NCBI GenBank assembly: GCA_036250195.1
Contig: JAVHZZ010000009.1
Coordinates: 39,089,824 to 39,153,823, forward strand
DNA: 64,000 nt
Reading direction: 5' to 3'
Source of the DNA: Mixophyes australis
Taxonomy: Eukaryota > Chordata > Amphibia > Anura > Limnodynastidae
This document shows, piece after piece, positions 9,351 to 20,323 of this stretch; position 1 is the stretch's first letter, and each line of letters begins with the position of its first letter. The translations under genes were made by a program, and so were the position numbers. The notes beneath the pieces were generated by a model. That model did not search any database and was not told the origin of the DNA. It saw nothing but the letters and a program-made list of their open reading frames with translations.

Positions 9351-11660
9351 TGGGGAGTGCTAAAAATTATTTAGTAGATTCTGCTGACAGTTATGACTTT
9401 TGACAGCCAGAAATATTAATGCACAATTAGGGAGGACACCCCAAAAACACTGAGGAGTGCTAAAAATTATTGAGTAGATACTGCTGACAGATATGACTTT
9501 TGACAGCCAGAAATATTAATGCACAATTAGGGAGGACACCCCAAAAACACTGAGGAGTGCTAAAAATTATTGAGTAGATACTGCTGACAGATATGACTTT
9601 TGACAGCCAGAAATATTAATGCACAATTAGGGAGGACACCCCAAAAACACTGAGGAGTGCTAAAAATTATTGAGTAGATACTGCTGACAGATATGACTTT
9701 TGACAGCCAGAAATATTAATGCACAATTAGGGAGGACACCCCAAAAACACTGAGGAGTGCTAAAAATTATTTAGTAGATACTGCTGACAGATATGACTTT
9801 TGACAGCCAGAAATATTAATGCACAATTAGGGAGGACACCCCAAAAACACTGAGGAGTGCTAAAAATTATTTAGTAGATACTGCTGACAGATATGACTTT
9901 TGACAGCCAGAAATATTAATGCACAATTAGGGAGGACACCCCAAAAACACTGAGGAGTGCTAAAAATTATTGAGTAGATACTGCTGACAGATATGACTTT
10001 TGACAGCCAGAAATATTAATGCACAATTAGGGAGGACACCCCAAAAACACTGAGGAGTGCTAAAAATTATTGAGTAGATACTGCTGACAGATATGACTTT
10101 TGACAGCCAGAAATATTAATGCACAATTAGGGAGGACACCCCAAAAACACTGAGGAGTGCTAAAAATTATTGAGTAGATACTGCTGACAGATATGACTTT
10201 TGACAGCCAGAAATATTAATGCACAATTAGGGAGGACACCCCAAAAACACTGAGGAGTGCTAAAAATTATTGAGTAGATACTGCTGACAGATATGACTTT
10301 TGACAGCCAGAAATATTAATGCACAATTAGGGAGGACACCCCAAAAACACTGAGGAGTGCTAAAAATTATTGAGTAGATACTGCTGACAGATATGACTTT
10401 TGACAGCCAGAAATATTAATGCACAATTAGGGAGGACACCCCAAAAACACTGAGGAGTGCTAAAAATTATTGAGTAGATACTGCTGACAGATATGACTTT
10501 TGACAGCCAGAAATATTAATGCACAATTAGGGAGGACACCCCAAAAACACTGAGGAGTGCTAAAAATTATTGAGTAGATACTGCTGACAGATATGACTTT
10601 TGACAGCCAGAAATATTAATGCACAATTAGGGAGGACACCCCAAAAACACTGAGGAGTGCTAAAAATTATTGAGTAGATACTGCTGACAGATATGACTTT
10701 TGACAGCCAGAAATATTAATGCACAATTAGGGAGGACACCCCAAAAACACTGAGGAGTGCTAAAAATTATTGAGTAGATACTGCTGACAGATATGACTTT
10801 TGACAGCCAGAAATATTAATGCACAATTAGGGAGGACACCCCAAAAACACTGAGGAGTGCTAAAAATTATTTAGTAGATACTGCTGACAGATATGACTTT
10901 TGACAGCCAGAAATATTAATGCACAATTAGGGAGGACACCCCAAAAACACTGAGGAGTGCTAAAAATTATTTAGTAGATACTGCTGACAGATATGACTTT
11001 TGACAGCCAGAAATATTAATGCACAATTAGGGAGGACACCCCAAAAACACTGAGGAGTGCTAAAAATTATTGAGTAGATACTGCTGACAGATATGACTTT
11101 TGACAGCCAGAAATATTAATGCACAATTAGGGAGGACACCCCAAAAACACTGAGGAGTGCTAAAAATTATTTAGTAGATACTGCTGACAGATATGACTTT
11201 TGACAGCCAGAAATATTAATGCACAATTAGGGAGGACACCCCAAAAACACTGAGGAGTGCTAAAAATTATTTAGTAGATACTGCTGACAGATATGACTTT
11301 TGACAGCCAGAAATATTAATGCACAATTAGGGAGGACACCCCAAAAACACTGAGGAGTGCTAAAAATTATTGAGTAGATACTGCTGACAGATATGACTTT
11401 TGACAGCCAGAAATATTAATGCACAATTAGGGAGGACACCCCAAAAACACTGAGGAGTGCTAAAAATTATTTAGTAGATACTGCTGACAGATATGACTTT
11501 TGACAGCCAGAAATATTAATGCACAATTAGGGAGGACACCCCAAAAACACTGAGGTGTGCTACAAATTATTTAGTAGATACTGCTGACAGATATGACTTT
11601 TGACAGCCAGAAATATTAATGCACAATTATGGGGGACACCCCAAAAGCGCTGGGGAGTGC
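9351..11660. repeat. 23-copy, exactly 100-bp tandem array in hAT element 2
   Basis: The phrase GAGTGCTAAAAATTATT recurs every 100 bases from about 9355 to 11560. Copies are almost identical. The main difference is one site (GAGTAGATA or TAGTAGATA just after AAAAATTAT); the first copy and the last two carry a few extra changes. It lies between the promoter at about 11.83 kb and the transposase start at 9334, so it would form 2.3 kb of 5' leader or intron. The homogeneity implies recent expansion or active homogenisation. Confidence 0.97.
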
Positions 11661-11779
11661 CAAATATGAAGAAAAAATAATAAACCTCTATCCTCCTCTC
11701 TGCACTAGCGATTTTGGTTAGAGCAATTGCAAGAACAATATTGTATTCTCTGTCCCTGCTCTAATTAGCCTATGACTAC

Positions 11780-11895
11780 ACCCTGCTCTCTCCCTCTGTC
11801 AAATGGCGATGGATTGCTGTGGAGGCGTGTATTTATAAAGTTGAAGTATCGCGAGAACCGAGTCCCGAGATCCGACAACGTCACAATGACGTTCG
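11780..11895 (-). promoter_or_regulatory. Transposase promoter of hAT element 2 (TATA box)
   Basis: The minus strand has TTTATAAATACACG with TATAAAT at 11837-11831, 173 bases inside the element end. It is preceded by GTTGTCGGATCTCG and CGCGATACT, both also found upstream of the TATA box in element 1, and followed by a GA-rich segment (CAGAGGGAGAG), again as in element 1. The order and spacing of these blocks are conserved between two otherwise diverged hAT families, which supports a core promoter. The start site is not visible directly. Confidence 0.6.
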
Positions 11896-11924
11896 GCCTC
11901 GATTTGGATTCGGAATGGGCGGGA

Positions 11925-11952
11925 GAGTACCGAGCTGCTCAGCTCGGTACTC
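11925..11952. other. Perfect 13-bp inverted repeat (2-base loop) near the hAT element 2 end
   Basis: GAGTACCGAGCTG, then CT, then its exact reverse complement CAGCTCGGTACTC. It lies 57-85 bases inside the right end, between the terminal hairpin and the TATA box. It could be a cruciform or a transposase or host-factor binding site; the function is inferred. Confidence 0.8.
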
Positions 11953-11962
11953 GGATACCCAA

Positions 11963-12009
11963 AGTTCGGGTGGGTTCGGTTCTCGGAGAACCGGACCCGC
12001 CCATCTCTA
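11963..12009 (-). other. hAT element 2 right terminus with subterminal hairpin
   Basis: Read inward on the minus strand: TAGAGATGGGCGGGTC, then an 8-bp stem CGGTTCTC / GAGAACCG around a single C, then AACCCACCCGAAC. It is the positional counterpart of the hairpin at 4290-4336. At the opposite end (4856-4875) a smaller stem GGTCA-C-TGACC follows TAGAGAT. Confidence 0.75.
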
Positions 12010-12018
12010 GTTATAATT

Positions 12019-12150
12019 CAGGATGCACCAATGTTCTGGAGTCTTTTGCATACTAGGCGTTTGAGCAAGATTCCAGCTCTGCAGAATCCAGAGAATCAGA
12101 TCACCTGAATCCTGCAAATTTGGATTTGATCCAGTATTTAGGTGCATCCT
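12019..12150. mobile_element. Short non-autonomous hAT-like MITE (about 130 bp)
   Basis: It has 10-bp inverted ends AGGATGCACC (from 12020) and GGTGCATCCT (to 12150). The GGATGCACC terminus is typical of a widespread hAT MITE type. The flanks TTATAATT (12011-12018) and TTATTATT (from about 12148) are a plausible 8-bp duplication with one mismatch. If so, element 2 later inserted inside this MITE's own left duplication. There is no coding capacity. Confidence 0.6.
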
Positions 12151-13189
12151 TATTATTAGGTGCAGATTGTAGCGGAGAGCTTAGGTCATCACCTTTCTAT
12201 TATCGCCAGTCTGATTATGTCCTAGAACATTACTACCCCAAACAAGCAATAAAAACCTAAAGACAAATCTTTTTGTGTACTGTATTTTATCTTAGCATGT
12301 AAAAAAAAGTGCTATTAAAAGCTTCATCATGGGCTGTCACTATAGTAAAGTTAGATATTAAAATGGCATTTATGTATACCCTGTAGCATAAAGCGAAACT
12401 GCACATGGTAGATTTTAAGGATAAATACACAAGTGTTAATTTGATGTATGAAACATAGAACAGTATGACACTGTGGGATATTAGCCAGGGGCTGTTACAT
12501 GAGCTTACAATGCTGATCGTTTTTGTGAATGCAGCCGTGCACTATTCTTAGGCATTTAACTGCTAAGCCCAATAGCCATACAGTAATTGCAATGCCTTGG
12601 ACCTGGACCGTACCACGACACATCCTGTCTCCTTATTCATTTAATTTTAATGTCTGTGTGTATGCAGCCTGGGCTGTGTATTGTTCGTCTTTTCTGGATT
12701 TTCCCCTCCGGATAAAATGTCTTCTGCTAGTCCGTTAACACTTTCTGTGTCTTTTCATTACACCCTATGTTATGGCTCTTGTATTCTCTAATCCCTGGAC
12801 ATTTGATCTGTCGCTTAATGTCCATTGTGATTTAACGCCTGGCTCATATGTCTGTTTGTGTCTCCATTCCTGCCACTATGTTTTTAGGGCCCTTTCTTGA
12901 ACGATGTTCCTATCTCTTTTCCTCTGTCCTTAAATTTGTTAATATTATCTTCCTATATCTGTACCTGCCCCAGTACACGTGTTATCCCCGTTGCTAATCT
13001 GCTGGCTATCTAGCATCTAACCTATACATAATACCCGCTCTATTTCTCACATGACCAATTTAGCTCATTAAACCCTAGTTGTCATTTGACTACTCAAGTG
13101 TCCATCTGGGAGCGTGGCGACATAGACTGTTCCAACAATCCTACTGTAGTCCCTATGCATGAGTTCCATCTCTAGCCTGAAGGCACTGA
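12151..13189. other. Unassigned AT-rich DNA, no gene seen
   Basis: Short unrelated ORFs only. No splice-framed exon, known repeat or RNA gene is recognisable by eye. Confidence 0.4.
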
Positions 13190-13245
13190 ATCATCAACAT
13201 CATTTATTTATATAGCGCCAGCAAATTCCGCAGCGCTTTTGAATA
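13186..13245. repeat. Dispersed amphibian-type repeat fragment
   Basis: It contains ATCATTTATTTATATAGCGCC followed closely by AAATTCCGCAGCGCTTTT, a pair of phrases I associate with a very abundant interspersed repeat in frog genomes. Only about 60 bp are present. The family name cannot be given from sequence alone. Confidence 0.5.
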
Positions 13246-15029
13246 CACTTCTGGTTGTAGATTACTACCAGAAGTACGCTTTAAACAAAAATATTGCAAA
13301 ATATTGGTACAATCACCTGTGTCACATATAGAGTTGTCTGCACAGATCTACATGCATACCCTTTTTAATTAAAGTTCAATTAGAATGCCCAGAGAGCTTC
13401 ATAGTCCTTTTCTAGAGAAACATTGCATATTACTGCTTTGATCCATGAATTTGCAAATCTAATATTAAAATTAAACACACGCTACATGTATAAGTTGGTT
13501 GACGGCATGGCCTCCCCTCCCCTTTTCTATGCCTACTATACCAATCCCCAAGACCCATATAAAGACTAAAGACATAATTGTGGTGAAAAAGTGGTCACAG
13601 CTATATTTAATATTTCAGCATCATGGTGTTAAAGAAACAGCACTGCAAGCCAGCTCTAGTCTAGGCTGTAACCATAACCACGTGGGGGTGGAAACCCGTC
13701 CCCCATGCTTAGAGATTCCTGGAGATCCCGCCCACCTCCCCCTGGCTTTGCACAAAGGACCCCCACACAAGGGTGGTTTTGTGCGCTTTAGCTGCAACCT
13801 TAAGGGGGTCTCCCAAGGGCCTTTTCAATGGCCACTGACTGCAGTGATTTCCCCGCTGTGGCTCGTCTGCATACCAGAAAACATATTATTTAAAATACAT
13901 AAACATTCCTCCATTTCGGTAGAGATCCATCTAGAAACCAAAAAAAATTGGTCCACGTGCTTGCACTGTTGCTTATCCTGCAGATGAAAACATGTGCATC
14001 TATGACAAAACTAAAGGGAGGAGAATTCAGTTTCTTCCACTCGCATTAGCTCACCCCTTGTAATCTGTATGAACTTGCAATATGATCACTCCCCCATTGT
14101 GACATGGTCACACCCCCTGTCTCAATTCCCAGCACTTCAAAGTCGGTAGGTATGTCGGGGATATACTTATACTAATATATGAATTGGGTCACCTCCAAGG
14201 CAGTTTATTTGAACATCTATTTCTCATTTAACACTTTTATGCCCTTTATTAATGAGGTTGCCTGACTCTGAATATGCCCAAGTTTTATTGTATCCTTCTT
14301 GCACAGTGGTGCTAAACACTTTCCCCCAAATTTAAGGCATGGTAATACTGTGTTTACATCGCAAGCATGTATTTATACTTTTTTGCAACATAACAGTTTA
14401 GTTGCTTTTCTAGCCACTACCTGGTACTGTGCTGCTCCAACTACTGTTCCTATAATTACATTTCCCATCTCAGCTTTCACCAATTGGATAAACAACCTGG
14501 GAACCCTCATCCCCAAATGCCTCAACAAATACTTTAACCCTGTATCATTCATGTCTCACCAGCTGAGGTTTTTCTTAAAAAAATGTTTACTATTATGACA
14601 CATTTAACAGCCCCACCCATATCACAGCAACTAACCAAGAGTATTGCCACACCCACCAGCCACACCCATTTAGTCACAATGGCTGACATAAGGAGGGTCA
14701 TTGTGACATAGTGATCCCTTGCCTCTATAAAATAAGTTTCTGGCCATAACTAAGTCACAACTACAGGGTGAAAGCAGCAAGACTGGAAAGCATGAAGGCT
14801 CTGAAGGAAATGAAGCGCTCACACTGCAGCAGTTACAGGAGAAACGGTACACTTTATATAGTTCAAATTTTATAGGTAAGGTATAATTACTCTATATATA
14901 ACTCTACTACCAGGCTCTAAGTTACAAGAACAGAATGTCTCTGTATAGTATGGTGGTTGCTATGTTACCATTTGTATTGAACCATAGAATGTTCTCAACT
15001 TGTATGAATCTGAGAAGTAAGATGGAAAT
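13246..15029. other. Unassigned DNA, no gene seen
   Basis: The longest open frame (13499-13987, plus) has no recognisable domain and biased composition. The segment about 13620-13860 is GC-richer than its surroundings but lacks a visible repeat structure. I could not identify any repeat family here. Confidence 0.35.
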
Positions 15030-15099
15030 TAATATATCATAACAATATGTGACATTCTCTTAAAGTGAAGAAGGCTGAAGAAGAAAATTACTAGGATGC

Positions 15100-15815
15100 T
15101 GTCAGGAACCCCCCTAGCCGATACTGCACAACCCGGAATCTGCTCTGCCAGTCAGGTGTTCACTGGAGCCCCTAGTGGTGGGGACAGACTGGGCCGCAGA
15201 CTGACAGAGGGTCGTGAAGTGCGTACCGGCTGGGGAGAACCCAGGAAAGCAGAGTGAAGTCCAGGCAAGGGTCATGGGCCAGCAGCAGACAGGGAATCCA
15301 ATGAACAAGCCGAGGTCAAGGGTCACGAGCAAACAGAAAGGTCGGTAAACACACCAGAGGTCGGGTCACAAGAAAAACAGGCAGGGTCCAAATCCAGGCA
15401 AGGGGTCATACAAGGGCAATCCAACAGAATATCCAAAGGACAGGAGCAAGGAGCAGAGCAGGTCAGCAGACTGGTAACAGAAGCTATAACCGGCAGTGAG
15501 GCTGCAGACCTCACTGCCTTAAATAGTCCCAAGAGCCAATCAGGACAGAGGAGGACAGGGCTGACAATCAGGCTCAGGAGGTTGCTAATTAATTACTAAC
15601 CAGAACTAGCATAGGTAATAACACAAACCAGGAAGCATGTATAAAAAAATAAATGAACCAGTTTAAATAATATGAGAGCTCCCCCTGGAGCTGGAGGATG
15701 TCCCTACACCCTCCTACATCTATCCAACAAGGATAAAATCAGAGCACAGAAACTAAAGCACGTGGCCGGCTGCTAGTTCACGCCAGGAGGCAGCGTACCG
15801 CCGCGGTTTGTAACA
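15100..15815 (-). mobile_element. Solo LTR (716 bp) of an LTR retrotransposon, inserted in the satellite
   Basis: The unit starts TGTCAGGAAC and ends TTTGTAACA (TG...CA), flanked by a perfect 5-bp duplication GATGC (15095-15099 and 15816-15820). Removing it restores the satellite phrase AGGATGCTCTCAGC, so the insertion point is certain. On the minus strand it has CTATTTAAGG (15526-15517) as a probable TATA box followed by a long pyrimidine-rich part, so I infer minus orientation. No internal region or second LTR is present, which indicates LTR-LTR recombination. The 5-bp duplication and general look fit Gypsy-type, but the superfamily is not proven. Confidence 0.88.
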
Positions 15816-18800
15816 GATGCTCTCAGCATTCTATATAAAATGACTCAAAGCCAACCCTGTCCACAAAAAAAGATACATAGGACTTTGGATGGGTTAAAGC
15901 TCTTAGAGGCAGGGAATTCCCACCACTGTGTCTAGGACGCCCTAATATCTTGGGTGCATGAGGTAGGCAAAACCAATGCGATCCTTCCTTTAGACTGCTA
16001 GTGAGGATTTGAACACTAGTAAGAGGTCTCTTCCATATTTCCACGTGGCAGAAATTCATGTCGCAGCAATGCGTTCCGAGAATAAGTGCAGAGCCAAATG
16101 GAGGCTTTAGAAGCATAACCTGCAAAACAGTAATTAAGAAAAGCTTGAATGAAATAACCACATTAACTTCTACTTAAAAAAACAGAAAAAAAACACTAAG
16201 GAAGAATCAAAACGTGAAATTAAGAATTGTACAGATTATATAGTGTCCATATGGCCTTCAGAAAAAGTAGGCCTAACAAAATGGAATCTGAAGAGAACTA
16301 TCACGCAGCAACCAAGTTACATCAACACCATGATCCATGATATTATCCTTCATAGGTATAAAGAAAATGAAAAAATCCTAGAGAGAAGTTCTCACTATTA
16401 TTACATATAAGAAATTCAGCTACAGCCCACTACCAATAACACAAACCACAGACGACCAATAACGCCTTAATTAATCACAACAATATGTCCCTTTCTCTTA
16501 ATGTGAAGAAGGCTGGAGTAGAAAATTACTAGGATGCTCTCAGCATTCTATATAAAATAATTGAAAGCCAACCCTGCCCCCAAAAAGAGGTACAGAGGGC
16601 TTTGGGTGGGCGGAACCTCTTCTTGGGGGCAGGGAATTCCCACCACTGTGTCTAGGATGCCCTAATGTCTTGGGAACATGAGGTATGCAAAACCAATGCG
16701 ATCCTTCCTTTAGACTGCTAGTGAGAGTTTGCACAATAGTAAGAGGTATCTTCCATATTTCCAAGTGACAGAAATTTTCGTCGCATCAATGAATTTCTAG
16801 AATTAATGCAGAGTCAAATGGAGGCTTTAGAAGCTTAACCTGCAAAAAAGTTATGAAGAAAAGCTTGAATCAAAAAAACCATTAACTTCTACTAAAAAAT
16901 CCATAAAGAGAACACTAAGGAAAAATGAACACGTGAAATTAAGATATTGTACAGATTATATAGTGTCCATGAGACCTTCAGAAAAAGTAGGCCTGACAAT
17001 AAGGAATCTGAGGAGAAATAACACGAAGCAACCAGGTGACATCAGCACCATGATCCCATGATATTATCCTTCATAGGTTTAAGAAAATGAAAAAATCCTG
17101 GAGAGAAGGTTCTCACTGTTATTACTAAGAAATTCAGCTACAGCCTACTACCTAGAACACAAACCACAGATGACCAAAAACGCCTTAATTCATCACAACA
17201 AAATGTGCCTTTCTCATAATGTGAAGAAGGCTGAAGAAGAAAATTACTAGGATGCTCTCAGCATTCTATATAAAATGATTGAAAGCCACCCTTGCCCCCA
17301 AAAAGAGGTACAGAGGGCTTTGGGTGGGTGGAACCTCTTTTAATTGGCAGGGAATTCCCATCACTGTGTCAAGGATGCCCTAATGTCTTGGGTGCATGAG
17401 GTACGCAAAACCAATGCGATCCTTCCTTTAGACTGCTAGTGAGAATTTGCACTCTAGTAAGAGGTCTCTTACATATTTCCACATGGCAGAAATTAACGTT
17501 GCAGCAATGCATTCCTAAAATTAGTGCAGAGTCAAATGGAGGCTTTAGAAGCATAACCTGCAAAACAGTAATGAAGAAAAGCTTGAATCAAATAACCACA
17601 TTAACTTCTACTAAAAACACCAGAAAGAGAACAGTAAGGAAAAGTGAACATGTGAAAATAAGAATTGAACATTTTATATAGTGTCCATGTGGCCTTCAGA
17701 AAAAGTAGGCCTAGTAATACGGAATCTGAAGAGAACTATCACGTAGTCACCAGGTAACATAAAGAAAATTCAAAAATCCTGGGGAGAAGGGAACTAAATT
17801 TTCTAGATCTCCAGATGGAAGGTCAATAAACAACTTAGGAAGCTTCAGCCCAAAAGACCTCCTCATAGACATCGACCTAGGGAGTTCTCACTGTTATTAC
17901 TAAGAAATTCAGCTACAGCCTACTACCAAGAACACAAACCACAGACGACCAATAACGCCTTAATTCATCACAACAATATGTACCTTTCTCTTAATGTGAA
18001 GAAGGCTGAAGAAGAAAATTAATAGGATGCTCTCAGCATTCTATATAAAATGATTGAAAGCCACCCCTGCCCCCAAAAAGAGGTACAGAGGGCTTTGGGT
18101 GGGTGGAACCTCTTCTTGGGGGCAGGGAATTCCCACCACTGTGTCTAGGATGCCCTAATGTCTTGGGGGCATGAGGTATGCAAAACCAATGCAATCCTTC
18201 CTTTAGACTGCTAGTGAGTTTGCAAAATAGTAAGAGGTATCTTCCATATTTCCAAGTGACAGAAATTCACATCGCATCAATGAATTTCTAGAATTAATGC
18301 AGAGTCAAATGGAGGCTTTAGAAGCTTAACCTGCAAAACAGTAATGAAGAAAAGCTTGAATCAAATAAACCATTAACTTCTACTAATAAATCCATAAAGA
18401 GAACACTAAGGAAAAATGAACACGTGAAATTAAGATATTGTACAGATTATATAGTGTCCATGAGGCTTTCAGAAAAAGTAGGCCTAACAATAAGGAATCT
18501 GAAGAGAACTAACATGTTGCAACCAGGTGACATCAGCACCATGATCCCATAATATTATCCTTCATAGGTATAAAGAAAATTCAAAAATCCTGGAGAGAAG
18601 GTTCTCACTATTATTTCAAAGAAATTCAGCTACAGCACACTACCAAGAACACAAACCTCAGATGAACAATAACGCCTTAATTTGTCACAACAATATGTGC
18701 CTTTCTCTTAATGTGAAGAAGGCTGAAGAAGAAAATTACTAGGATGCTCTCAGCATTCTATATAAAATGATTGAAAGCCACTCCTGCCCCCAAAAAGAAG

Positions 18801-20323
18801 TACAGAGGGCATTGGGTGGGTGGAACCTCTTCTTGGGGGGAAGGAATTCTCACCACTGTGTATAGGATGCCCTAATGTCACGGGGGCATGAGGTAGGCAC
18901 AACCAATGCGATTCTTTAGACTGCTAGTGAGAATTTGCCCTCTAGTAAGACGTCTCTTACATATTTCCACATGGCAGAATTTAACGTCGCAGCAATGCGT
19001 TCCTAGGAATAGTGCAGAGCCAAATGGAGGCTTTGGAAGCATAACCTGCAAAACAGTAATGAAGAAAAGCTTGAATCAAATAACCAAAATTAACTTCTAC
19101 TAAAAAAACCAGAAAGGGAACAGTAAGGAAAAATGAACATGTGAAATTAGGAATTGTACAGATTATATAGTGTCCATGAGGCCTTCAGAAAAAGTAGACC
19201 TAACGATAAGGAATTTTAAGAGAGCTATCACGTAGGAATCAGGTAACATCAACAACATGATCCCATAGTATGGTACTTCATAGGTATATAGAAAATTCAA
19301 AAGTCCTGGAGAGAAGGGAACTAAATTTCCTAAATCTCCAGATGGAAGGTTGATAAACAACTTAGGAAGCTTTACCCCAAAAGACCTCGTCATAGAAATC
19401 GAACTAGGGAGTTCTCACTGTTATTACTAAGAAATTCAGCTACAGCCTACTACCAAGAACACAAACCACAGATGACCAATAACGCCTTAATTCGTCACAA
19501 CAATATGTGCCTTTCTCTTAATGTGAAGAAGGCTGAAAAAAAAATTACTAGGATGTTCTCAGCATTCTATATAAAATGATTGAAAGCCACACTTGCCCCC
19601 AAAAAGAGGTACAGAGGGCTTTGGGTGGGTGGAACCTCTTTTAATTGGCAGGGAATTTCCAGCACTGTGTCAAGGATGCCCCAATGTCTTGGGTGCATGA
19701 GGTACGCAAAACCATTGCGATCCTTCCTTTAGACTGCTAGTGAGAATTTGCACTCTAGTAAGAGGTCTCTTACATATTTCCACATGGCAGAATTTGACGT
19801 TGCAGCAATGCATTACTAAAATTAGTGCAGAGTCAAATGGAGGGTTTAGAAGCATAACCTGCAAAACAGTAATAAGGAAAAGCTTGAATCAAATAACCAC
19901 ATTAACTTCTACTAAAAAACCAGAAAGAGAACAGTAAGGAAAAGTGAACATGTGAAAATAAGAATTGAACTTTTTATATAGTGTCCATGTGGCCTTCAGA
20001 AAAAGTAGGCCTAGTAATAAGGAATCTGAAGAGAACTATCACGTAGTCACCAGGTAACATAAAGAAAATTCAAAAATCCTGGGGAGAAGGGAACTAAATT
20101 TTCTAGATCTCCAGATGGAGGGTCGATAGACAACTTAGGAAGCTTCAGCCCAAAAGACCTCGTCATAGAAATCGAACTAGGGAGTTCTCACTGTTATTAC
20201 TAAGAAATTCAGCTACAGTCTACTACCAAAAACACAAACCACAGATGACCAATAACGCCTTAATTCCTCACAACAATATGTGCCTTTCTCTTAATGTGAA
20301 GAAGGCTGAAGAAGAAAACTACT

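Larger units (their letters stand above)
4856..12009 (-). mobile_element. Complete autonomous hAT transposon, element 2 (7154 bp)
   Basis: The ends are TAGAGATGG...CCATCTCTA, flanked by a perfect 8-bp target-site duplication GTTATAAT (4848-4855 and 12010-12017). Both the duplication length and the terminus are as known for the hAT superfamily. It holds an intact transposase (6341-9334, minus), a 100-bp-period array downstream of it (about 5240-6180), a 23-copy 100-bp array upstream (9351-11660) and a TATA promoter near the right end. The perfect duplication and intact ORF point to recent, possibly ongoing, mobility. Right and left ends diverge after the first 9 bases, so the inverted repeats are short. 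Confidence 0.95.

Noticed and set aside
9351..11660. CRISPR-like array
   Set aside because: There are no unique spacers: the full 100 bp repeats, in a eukaryotic transposon. It is a tandem array.
13499..13987. 162-residue plus-strand ORF
   Set aside because: No recognisable domain, no supporting context and unusual composition. Probably chance.
15114..15532. Two minus-strand ORFs of about 70 residues in the LTR
   Set aside because: They lie in the solo LTR, which is not expected to code, and have no domain similarity I can recognise.
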